From Betaproteobacteria bacterium (GTDB taxonomy: Bacteria > Pseudomonadota > Gammaproteobacteria > Burkholderiales > Usitatibacteraceae): a stretch of 64,000 nt of DNA. The translations under genes were made by a program, and so were the position numbers. Location: positions 91,267 to 155,266 of the forward strand of contig JAEUMY010000005.1 of the NCBI GenBank assembly GCA_016791265.1, given 5' to 3'. A model generated the notes under the pieces. That model did not search any database. It worked only from the letters and a program-made list of their open reading frames with translations, and was not told the DNA's origin. Shown here one piece after another: positions 36,097 through 43,820 of the stretch. Each line of letters starts with the position of its first letter. Position 1 is the first letter of the stretch.

Positions 36097-38385
36097 ATGA
36101 AAAAAATCAGACACCCAGTCACTCCAGCTCGCATCTGCACTGCAGCTATGGCCATGCTGCTGGCGAGTTGTGCGGTAATTGATGCCCCAAGTCCCGAACG
36201 GAGCGGACGTGATCAGGTCTTCTTCGGCCCGCGTCCAATTAAGTCCGAAGTGTTGCTAGGCGCCGAGACCACGTTGCCCGAACCGAGGTCTCAGACAGGC
36301 AGCGCCCATGCGCGAACCAAAGCAGATGCTCCTGGCATCGCTGGTGCGACCTCAGCCAACCTTCCACCTGCCTCTCAGGACCTGCCGAAAGTGTTCATGG
36401 GGACGGGTAATCTCATCAAAACTCAACCTACTCCGAAGCCAGACACTAAGGAAGCCGAAGAGGTCTCACTCAATTTCGAAGGCGTAGACATCCGCGCTGT
36501 CATTGAGCAGATTTTCACGCAGTACCTGCGCGAACCCTACTTGGTGAGCCCGTCTCTGACGGGGACGATTACCTTGCGAACTACTCGGGGCATTCCGCGC
36601 AAAGAGTTGATTCCAACGCTTGAAATGCTTCTGCGCCAGAACGGACACGCTTTGGTAAAGGAAGACGGACTCTTCAAGATCGTTCCGTTCAACCAAGTCC
36701 GCGGATCTCTTTCGCCGCAGCTAGGCGGAGTTACCACGCCTTTGCCCCAGGGATTCTCTGTGGTGGTTGTGCCACTGAAGTACATCGGGGCCAAGCCGAT
36801 GCAACAGTTACTTGAACCATTTACCACCGATGCGAGCGCAGTTCGTGCCGATGAATTGCGTAATCTCGTCATTCTTGGGGGTGGTCAGCGCGAGTTGCGT
36901 CACCTGCTCGACACCATTGATCTATTTGACGTGGACTTTCTTGCCGGAATGTCTGTGGGACTGTTCCCGATCAAGAGCGCGAATGTGAAGGAATTGGTGG
37001 CCGATGTCGACAAGGTTTTCGGAAGCAGCACCAGCCCGTTGACGGGGATTGTTCGCGTCGTGCCGATTGAAAGACTCAATGCGCTCTTGATCGTCACGAC
37101 CCAGCCGCGATACCTCGAGGAAGCAAAGAAGTGGATCGAGCGGCTCGATCAGGCATCCCCGCGCGGCGGCGGGCTTCATGTCTATCAGGTCAAGAATGGG
37201 AAGGCAGAGAATCTGGCGGCGCTCCTGTCAGAGATCTTTGGCGGAAACAGGGGTGCTTCCGCGAGCTCGGCGCCTCAACTAGCCCCTGGCGCACGACCAG
37301 TCGAGATTCGCTCGCCTCAAGCGGCTGCATCGTCATCTTCTGCCGCACCGGGAGCCGCCACGCCCGCTTCAGCGTTCCAAGGTGATGGTGTGCTGGTCTC
37401 AAAGGATGTGCGTGTCGTTGCGGACAAGGACAACAATGCGCTGCTCATTATTGCCTCTCAGGCCGACTACGAAAAGATTGAGCTCGCGCTGAAACAGTTA
37501 GACGTGGTTCGGCGTCAGGTTCTGGTTGAGGTGCTCATCGCGGAGGTGCGCCTGAGCGATGAGCTCCGATTTGGTATCGAATGGTTTGTCAATGCACGTA
37601 ACAACACGGTCGGCGCGCTGCGATTCCCGGGTAGTTCGAGTCTGACTTCGGTGCTGCCGCGAACGCCAGGCGTCGGAACCAACGCAAACAATCTGCCGAA
37701 TGATCCACGCGCAACTGTGTCGACCACTGCAGGCCTTCAGCTTATCAACATGGTAGGTGGAGACATCAGAGGCATATTGCAGGCGCTTGGTTCGGATGGT
37801 CGCGCCCAATTACTTTCAACGCCTCAAATCATGGCGTTGGACAACGAGAAGGCCCAAATTAAGGTTGGGGAGCGCATTTCCGTCCAGACAGGTACCCAGA
37901 CAACAGGCACCACGACCGGCACGATCACGACGGAGCAGTATCTGGACACGGGAGTACTCTTGACTGTGACGCCCCGAATCAATGCGAGCGGGCAGGTGAC
38001 CATGGAAATCAATCAGGAGGTGAGCGAAATCGGCGAGAGCCGACAGGGTTCCAACAATCCCAACATCATCAATCGTAACTTTCAGACATCGGCTACCGTG
38101 GCGTCAGGGGACACCATGGTTCTTGCGGGTCTCATGCGCAAAAATCGGCGCATTAGCGCCGCTGGCTTGCCACTTCTTTCAAAAATTCCGATTGTTGGCG
38201 CCGCCTTCGGACTCCAAAACTATGCCGAGGATAGAACGGAGCTTGTAATCTTGATCACCCCGAGAGTTGTCTCAACCCAGGCACAAGCGCGAGAAGTGAC
38301 AAACGAGCTCCGACAAAAGATGCCGATGCTTGAGAAAGCGTTTCCGAGCCCGCCGAGTACCAGTGACACCCAGCGGGGCAAGTGA
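36097..38385 (+). CDS. gspD: Type II secretion secretin GspD (lipoprotein)
   Basis: 762 residues. The signal peptide ends in a lipobox (LLASC, Cys near 25), so this secretin is probably lipidated and may reach the outer membrane without a separate pilotin. Periplasmic N domains start at VSLNFEGVDIRAVIEQIFTQYL, and the C-terminal secretin domain has VEVLIAEVRLSDELRFGIEW and TVASGDTMVLAGLMRKNRR. A Ser/Ala-rich loop lies at about 385–425. It is the last gene of the operon. Confidence 0.95.
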   Translation: MKKIRHPVTPARICTAAMAMLLASCAVIDAPSPERSGRDQVFFGPRPIKSEVLLGAETTLPEPRSQTGSAHARTKADAPGIAGATSANLPPASQDLPKVFMGTGNLIKTQPTPKPDTKEAEEVSLNFEGVDIRAVIEQIFTQYLREPYLVSPSLTGTITLRTTRGIPRKELIPTLEMLLRQNGHALVKEDGLFKIVPFNQVRGSLSPQLGGVTTPLPQGFSVVVVPLKYIGAKPMQQLLEPFTTDASAVRADELRNLVILGGGQRELRHLLDTIDLFDVDFLAGMSVGLFPIKSANVKELVADVDKVFGSSTSPLTGIVRVVPIERLNALLIVTTQPRYLEEAKKWIERLDQASPRGGGLHVYQVKNGKAENLAALLSEIFGGNRGASASSAPQLAPGARPVEIRSPQAAASSSSAAPGAATPASAFQGDGVLVSKDVRVVADKDNNALLIIASQADYEKIELALKQLDVVRRQVLVEVLIAEVRLSDELRFGIEWFVNARNNTVGALRFPGSSSLTSVLPRTPGVGTNANNLPNDPRATVSTTAGLQLINMVGGDIRGILQALGSDGRAQLLSTPQIMALDNEKAQIKVGERISVQTGTQTTGTTTGTITTEQYLDTGVLLTVTPRINASGQVTMEINQEVSEIGESRQGSNNPNIINRNFQTSATVASGDTMVLAGLMRKNRRISAAGLPLLSKIPIVGAAFGLQNYAEDRTELVILITPRVVSTQAQAREVTNELRQKMPMLEKAFPSPPSTSDTQRGK

Positions 38386-38631
38386 TGCCGCAGATCACTA
38401 AGGGACATTTTCTCTCTGGTGACGGCGGGGTAATGGCAGGCCTGAGCGCGTGTCGGGATTGGCAGGGCTTAGGAGCGGCTTGGGGCTAAACCTTTGTTAT
38501 TATTGAGCATCATTGCGTTGCAAAAAAACAACAATCGATTCTCGACGCCTGCGATTCTGTTTGACGTAGTCCCCAATTTTCAATAGCCTTAAGAAGGAGT
38601 GTCGAGCACCTGCGGTGGCTCGCAATTCAGT

Positions 38632-39045
38632 ATGAAATTTTTCTGGTATGTTTTTGCATTATTGAGTTTGGCAGGTACGCTCCCGGGGTGCGCTGGCGGC
38701 GGCGTAAGTGTTGTCACGGACCCGGCTGAGTTGGCGGCAAAACAAGCGGGCGACAGAGCTGTGGCGCGCTGGAATGCGATGATCAGGAAGGATTTTGATA
38801 CCGCGTACCAATTCCTGAGCCCCGGCAGCAAAGTGGCTAACCCCATCTCAATGTTTAAGGCAAAGATTCGGCCCTTGGAATGGAGGGCGATTCGGGTGGT
38901 TGAGGCGGCGTGCGAAAGGGATGTCTGCAAAGTTAAGCTTTCGCTAGCCCTTGTGGACAAGCGACTCGGCGGAGAGGTGGAAACCGTTTTTGAGGAAAGC
39001 TGGCTTCAAGAATCCGGCCAGTGGTGGTTGGTGTTTAATCAGTAG
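38632..39045 (+). CDS. Small predicted lipoprotein
   Basis: 137 residues from the ATG at 38632, chosen because it gives a proper lipoprotein signal (MKFFWYVFALLSLAGTLPGC, Cys 20). A strong AAGAAGGAG box at 38591–38599 lies too far upstream, and a GTG at 38599 overlaps it, so the start is uncertain. The mature part (ARWNAMIRKDFDTAYQFLSPG to QWWLVFNQ) resembles the NTF2-like fold seen in many small exported proteins. It lies between the T2SS operon and a major exported protein. The preceding spacer (38386–38631) shows nothing else. Confidence 0.6.
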   Translation: MKFFWYVFALLSLAGTLPGCAGGGVSVVTDPAELAAKQAGDRAVARWNAMIRKDFDTAYQFLSPGSKVANPISMFKAKIRPLEWRAIRVVEAACERDVCKVKLSLALVDKRLGGEVETVFEESWLQESGQWWLVFNQ

Positions 39046-39081
39046 TAGGGGGTCCGTTTTCTCTGCGGACGGCATTTTCGT

Positions 39082-39108
39082 TTGTAAAATCAAAATTGAT
39101 GTTATAGA
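39082..39108 (+). promoter_or_regulatory. Possible promoter of the 552-residue exported protein
   Basis: TTGTAA (39082–39087) and TATAGA (39103–39108) with a 15–16 bp spacer, in an AT-rich stretch unlike the surrounding DNA. Confidence 0.4.
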
Positions 39109-39127
39109 ATTTTGTTGTTGTAGCTTC

Positions 39128-39143
39128 TAAAGTGATCACTTTA
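39128..39143. promoter_or_regulatory. 16-bp perfect palindrome in the leader
   Basis: TAAAGTGATCACTTTA lies between the predicted promoter and the AAGAAGGAG ribosome binding site (39147–39155). It could be an operator or an mRNA hairpin. Confidence 0.55.
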
Positions 39144-39168
39144 ATTTCAAGAAGGAGTAACTAAAACC

Positions 39169-40827
39169 ATGAAAGCGTTCAAAACTAAGTCTCTGTGCGC
39201 AGCGGTTCTGGCAGGTATCGGCGCAGCCGGTTCCATGCAGGCTGGCGCAGTGAACATCAGCGCTGACAATACCGGTCAGGTGCTGCTTTACCCGTACTAC
39301 ACCGTGCGCAACGGTTTTGTCACCAGCCTTACGGTGGTGAATACCGACCAAGACCATACCAAGGCTGTAAAGGTTCGTTTCCTGGAAGGTCGGAATTCCG
39401 CTGAAGTCCTTGACTTCAACTTGTTCCTCTCCCCGCGCGACGTTTGGACTGCGTCTGTTGTTGACAACGGTACGGGCGCGGCTGTTTTCTCGGTCGATCG
39501 TTCATGTACAGCTCCGGCGCTCGGAAATACTGCGGCAACCGCACAGCCATTCGTTAACTTCTACTACACCGGCCAGGTCGCGGGTACGTTTAACGACAAC
39601 GGTGGCGCGTCGCTGGACCGTACGCGTGAGGGCTATGTCGAAGTCATCGAAATGGGTGTCGTTGGAAACAACGCAGACACAGCCGCAGCTCCTTCAACTG
39701 CGCAGGGCAATGCCGTCGCAACGGCTGTCAAGCACGCAGCGACAGGCACTCCTGCCAACTGCGCTGTTGTTCGTGTGAACGGCCTTTTCCCCGGCGCAAA
39801 CGATCTCCATCAGCCGGCTGGTGGCCTTATCGGTTCGGGCATCATCATCAACACGACCACGGGCGTTGAGTTTGCCTACAATCCGGTGGCGTTGGCCAAC
39901 TTCTTCTTCGACGGCTTGGTCACTAGCAACGATCTCTACTCGGATCCGGGCAACCTGAACCCCGATCTGCGCAACGTCTCCCCTGCGCGCAGCGACGTGT
40001 TCATTGAAGACGGCGCCGGTGGCGCAGCTGTTCGCACAGTCACGGACTGGACCGCAGCCCCGACCTCTGGCCAGGCAATCGACGCAGTTTCCGCAGTCTT
40101 CATGCGCAGCGCCATCAACAACGAGTACGATGTGTCGACCGGTTTCCGTACGGACTGGGTAATCACTGCTCCGACGAAGCGCTTCTATGTGCAAGCCGCC
40201 AGCGCTGCTGCTGCCGCTGCTGCGCCGACCGCGCTGACCGTTGGTCCGTTCAATCAGACCTTCGCTTCGGCAACGGCTGGTGCCGCTCAATCCTGCGACA
40301 CGGTTTTCCCGCAAGCTTATGATCGGGAAGAGGCACCGTACGCTTCTGTTGCTGGCATCCAGTTCTCGCCGATCCCGGTGGGCGCACCTGCGGGCACGGG
40401 ACAGCTTTGCTTTGAAAGCACCGTCCTGACCGTGGTGCCCAACGGCGGCACGGCGGCTGGTTCAAGCGTGTTTGCCTCGACGAGCCCGGCTTCTCTGACG
40501 CTTCCCGCCAACGGTGCCGCTGGTGCAGCACCGCAGTACACCGCTGGCTGGATCTCGCTGTACCCGACTCGTGGTGCAGCCGCTTCCAACAACGGTCCTG
40601 GACAGGGTGTGGCAGCTGGCACCAACGCGGTCACCGGTATTCCGATCGCTGTTGTGACGACTGACGCCCTGGGCGGTCTGCGCAACGTGGCAGCCAACCA
40701 CTCTGACGCTGTACTCCGTCGCTATCGCGGCCTTCCTGTGATTGGCTTTGCTGCCATCCAGGCAATCGCTGGCGGCCAAGGTTACGGCGGCTTGTTCCCG
40801 CACAAGTTCGCACGGAACATCCAGTAA
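39169..40827 (+). CDS. Abundant-type exported surface protein, function unknown
   Basis: 552 residues with a signal peptide (MKAFKTKSLCAAVLAGIGAA, cleavage near AGA/VN). The mature N-terminus (GQVLLYPYYTVRNGFVTSLTVVNTDQDHTKAVKVRFLEG) is followed by long Ala/Gly/Thr-rich beta-type sequence and ends HKFARNIQ, without a PEP-CTERM tail or recognisable anchor. A strong ribosome binding site, a palindromic leader and a strong terminator frame the gene as a monocistronic, highly expressed unit. I recognise no enzymatic domain; an S-layer-like or structural role is a guess. Confidence 0.75.
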   Translation: MKAFKTKSLCAAVLAGIGAAGSMQAGAVNISADNTGQVLLYPYYTVRNGFVTSLTVVNTDQDHTKAVKVRFLEGRNSAEVLDFNLFLSPRDVWTASVVDNGTGAAVFSVDRSCTAPALGNTAATAQPFVNFYYTGQVAGTFNDNGGASLDRTREGYVEVIEMGVVGNNADTAAAPSTAQGNAVATAVKHAATGTPANCAVVRVNGLFPGANDLHQPAGGLIGSGIIINTTTGVEFAYNPVALANFFFDGLVTSNDLYSDPGNLNPDLRNVSPARSDVFIEDGAGGAAVRTVTDWTAAPTSGQAIDAVSAVFMRSAINNEYDVSTGFRTDWVITAPTKRFYVQAASAAAAAAAPTALTVGPFNQTFASATAGAAQSCDTVFPQAYDREEAPYASVAGIQFSPIPVGAPAGTGQLCFESTVLTVVPNGGTAAGSSVFASTSPASLTLPANGAAGAAPQYTAGWISLYPTRGAAASNNGPGQGVAAGTNAVTGIPIAVVTTDALGGLRNVAANHSDAVLRRYRGLPVIGFAAIQAIAGGQGYGGLFPHKFARNIQ

Positions 40828-40851
40828 TTGCTGCAACTATGCATCAGGAAA

Positions 40852-40879
40852 GGGGGCGCGAAAGCGCCCCCTTTTTTTT
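40852..40879 (+). terminator. Strong Rho-independent terminator
   Basis: GGGGGCGC-GAAA-GCGCCCCC followed by eight Ts, 25 bp after the stop at 40827. The spacer 40880–41123 contains no gene, only AT-rich DNA before the next start. Confidence 0.93.
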
Positions 40880-41123
40880 GAAACATGAGTCGTCCAACTT
40901 GCAAAAAACAGTGGATGTGCTGCGATTGGCCTCCGATAAATGGCTCATATCGGGTGCTGAACTGTGAACTAGTACATGGATGATCAAGTCAAACTACGAT
41001 ATACTTGAAAATAAAAGAAGCTTTGTTCTTCATAAAGGTAGAGCAAATAGCTAAGAGTTTACGGGAGTAATGGCGCCTAAGGGCCTCATTTTAAAGGCTT
41101 AACTATCAACTTAGGAGCGGGAA

Positions 41124-42755
41124 ATGAACAGCCTCGCAAGACTTAAAGTCGCAGCACTAGGAATTGTCAGCCTTTCGCTGTGCTACTCCGTAGTCGGAAG
41201 TGCACAAACGCTCAGCATTAATGGCGGCACGCCCTGCAGCTACACGCAGTACGTCAAGACTGTTGGCACTAACGGCGTACCAAACTTTGCATTCACCGCT
41301 GCCGGGTGTTCCAGTGGCGGAAGCACGCCGACGGCAGGAACCATGCAGTTCACTGCTGCGTCCTATGGCTCAATGAGCACTGGCGGAACCACGCAAGTAC
41401 TCGTCACAAACGTGGGTAGGGTCACAGGCGGTGGCAACGCGCTGACCGGCACTGTTACATCATTGACAACCGGCGTCTGCACAGTACCCCCAAGCTCCAC
41501 AGTGAACTTCTCTGACTCTGACCTGAACAATAAAGCCGTCACCGTCACTGCGGTTACGGCAGGAACGTGCAACCTCTCACTAACCGGCGCTGGAACGGGA
41601 GCGCCGAACCAAACAACAATCACCGTTGTTGATCCGACCACTCCGGGCACAATCGCCTTCACAACGGCCAGCCAGTCAGCGGTCGCCGGTCAAGCGTCGG
41701 TCACCTTCACGGTGGCGCAAACTGGCGCCGGCGCGAGCGCCCCTGCATCGAGCGTTGCTTATAACTGCATTTCAACAGGCGTGCCCAGTGGTTCCTACGC
41801 GCCCACCTTTGCTCCCGCGAGCAGCGGTACATTGAACTGGGCGATTGGAGAAAACGCATCCAAGACCTTCTCTTCAACCGTTCCGACACTTCCCGGCGGC
41901 GCAACCAGCGCAACCATCACCTGCCAGATCACCTCACCCACTGGCGGCGCAAGCCTTGGTGGTCAGCAGACTCATCAGGTCACGGTTTCGAACCAACCGG
42001 CACCCGTCTGTACACCATCGGCCATACCCGCGACACTGACGGCCGGAACCGGCGGCACGGTGACGCTGAATGCGAACTGCACAAACTCGCCGTCCAGCTT
42101 TACCTGGGCGCCCGTCGGCGGGGCGCCGGCACTGAGTGCAACCAATGTTGCAAGCCCGACAGCAACGTTTGGCACCACCGTCACTGCGGGAACGTATAGC
42201 TACTCCCTCACGGCAAGCAACGGCACAAGCAGCACTCCAGCCAATGCAACCGTCACCGTCAATGCACCGGCGGCCGCGGGCTGTGTCATTCGCGACAAGG
42301 TCACCCAGTATCCCGATTGGGTGGCAGGCAATGCGCCGAATACGGCGAGCTCACCCGCGATCAGCCAAAATGCGAATGACACCATAGCCTTCCGCATGCC
42401 GCTAACCGAGCTAAGCAATCAGGGAATGTTCCAACTCTACGAGTCGATGATTGGAGTCATGCATACCCTGTCCATCACCATCAATCCGTGCGACTTCACC
42501 GATACCGTTACAGGACGTCAGTGTCAGGTCAGCAACAGCTCAGGCTCATTCTCCTTGCGCTTTGTCCACAATGGACACCCTGCTTCGGACAGTGTTCTGC
42601 AAGCCAATAACTACTGCCGCTTGCCGGCTCCGGGTGCGCAGAGCTTCCTCTACGTCAATGTCCGCTTCGCGGCGCCACCGAACATCATCGCTCCGCCGGC
42701 GAGCACATGCACCATAGGCGCATGCACCTACTTCCCGCTCTACGCGCGGTTCTAG
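41124..42755 (+). CDS. Exported Ig-like repeat protein, function unknown
   Basis: 543 residues with a signal peptide (KVAALGIVSLSLCYSVVGSAQ). The middle (about 75–380) is Thr/Ser/Gly/Ala-rich with repeated beta-sandwich-type segments, for example TVTAVTAGTCNLSLTGAGTG and GTYSYSLTASNGTSS, suggesting several Ig-like domains. The C-terminal 150 residues (CVIRDKVTQYPDWVAGNAP onward) form a separate Cys-containing domain. The ribosome binding site is TAGGAGCGGGA. It precedes a PPIase and a GT41 gene, so it is a candidate client or glycosylation target, which is inference. Confidence 0.7.
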   Translation: MNSLARLKVAALGIVSLSLCYSVVGSAQTLSINGGTPCSYTQYVKTVGTNGVPNFAFTAAGCSSGGSTPTAGTMQFTAASYGSMSTGGTTQVLVTNVGRVTGGGNALTGTVTSLTTGVCTVPPSSTVNFSDSDLNNKAVTVTAVTAGTCNLSLTGAGTGAPNQTTITVVDPTTPGTIAFTTASQSAVAGQASVTFTVAQTGAGASAPASSVAYNCISTGVPSGSYAPTFAPASSGTLNWAIGENASKTFSSTVPTLPGGATSATITCQITSPTGGASLGGQQTHQVTVSNQPAPVCTPSAIPATLTAGTGGTVTLNANCTNSPSSFTWAPVGGAPALSATNVASPTATFGTTVTAGTYSYSLTASNGTSSTPANATVTVNAPAAAGCVIRDKVTQYPDWVAGNAPNTASSPAISQNANDTIAFRMPLTELSNQGMFQLYESMIGVMHTLSITINPCDFTDTVTGRQCQVSNSSGSFSLRFVHNGHPASDSVLQANNYCRLPAPGAQSFLYVNVRFAAPPNIIAPPASTCTIGACTYFPLYARF

Positions 42756-42795
42756 TTCTCGCGACCAAGTCCTAGAAACGACAGGTTCACATCCT

Positions 42796-42830
42796 TGCCG
42801 GCGCAGCTCTGCTGCGCCGGCACATTTTTT
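42796..42830 (+). terminator. Rho-independent terminator
   Basis: TGCCGGCGCAGC-TCT-GCTGCGCCGGCA, a perfect 12-bp stem, followed by CATTTTTT. It separates the Ig-like protein from the PPIase gene. Confidence 0.9.
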
Positions 42831-42848
42831 AGCGACACTCTCATTCAC

Positions 42849-43820
42849 ATGAATACCTCAATCCAGACTCTCATTGCCGGAGCCTTGCTCGTCGTCCCTC
42901 TCTCACTTACTTGGCAAGCCCAAGCGCGCACAACTGCTGAAGACCCGGTCCTTGCCCGAGGCAAAAACACGGAAATTCGCAAGTCTCACTTTGAAGCCGA
43001 GAAGCGCAACGCGCCGCCCGAAGCAAGGCTTCAATACTCAACAAGCATGGAACGAATCCAGCGCACCATCGAAAAACTGATTCTCAATCACGCACTTCTG
43101 AAGGAAGCCCGCGATACAGGCTACGTAGATCAACCGGACGTCAAGGCGGAACTGGACTATTTCGTACAACAGAAGCTGCTTTCCATGTACTCGGCCGAGC
43201 TCACGCGCCGCATCAAGGTACCCGATCTCGACAGCGCTGCACGCGAGAGATACCGCCTCAACCAAGCAAAGTACCAGCAGGCCGAACGGGTACGGGCGTC
43301 ACACATTCTGATCACCGCAAAAAGCCGCGGCAAAGAAGAGGCTCTGGCGCGCGCAGAGGAGGCTCGAACCAAAGCCCTTGCCGGACAAAACTTCAAACTG
43401 CTGGTCAAGGAGTACAGCGAAGACCCCACAGCCAGACGCAATGACGGAGACTTGGGTTTCTTCCCCTACGTCCAGATGGTAGAACCGTTCGCCAAAGCGG
43501 CATTCGCGATGACCAAGGCTGGCGAAATCAGCCCGGTAGTCGAAAGCCCATTTGGCTTCCATGTCATTCGCTATGAAGATAGGCGTCCGGCAGGAACGAC
43601 ACCATTCGAAGATGTCCGGAGCGCCATAGTGGAAGAGTTGGAGCATGAATATAGAACGGCAAAGCTGCGAGAGCTGCTTAACGCAGTCATTGATCGGGAG
43701 CGCCCGGAAGCAAACATGGCCGAAGTTGAAAAACTCCTCGACAAAGATCAGCTCAAGTCCTATCAGGACTTGCAGGAGCGCATCCGTAAGGACATCCAAG
43801 AACAACCTGCAAAAAAGTGA
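42849..43820 (+). CDS. Parvulin-type periplasmic peptidyl-prolyl isomerase
   Basis: 323 residues from the ATG at 42849, with a signal peptide ending AQA/RT. An N-terminal SurA-like helical chaperone region precedes the rotamase domain (RASHILITAKSRG, FKLLVKEYSEDPTARRNDGDLGFFP, SPFGFHVIRYEDRRP). It should fold exported proteins in the periplasm. The following GT41 gene starts at a GTG overlapping its stop, so the two are translated together. Confidence 0.88.
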   Translation: MNTSIQTLIAGALLVVPLSLTWQAQARTTAEDPVLARGKNTEIRKSHFEAEKRNAPPEARLQYSTSMERIQRTIEKLILNHALLKEARDTGYVDQPDVKAELDYFVQQKLLSMYSAELTRRIKVPDLDSAARERYRLNQAKYQQAERVRASHILITAKSRGKEEALARAEEARTKALAGQNFKLLVKEYSEDPTARRNDGDLGFFPYVQMVEPFAKAAFAMTKAGEISPVVESPFGFHVIRYEDRRPAGTTPFEDVRSAIVEELEHEYRTAKLRELLNAVIDRERPEANMAEVEKLLDKDQLKSYQDLQERIRKDIQEQPAKK

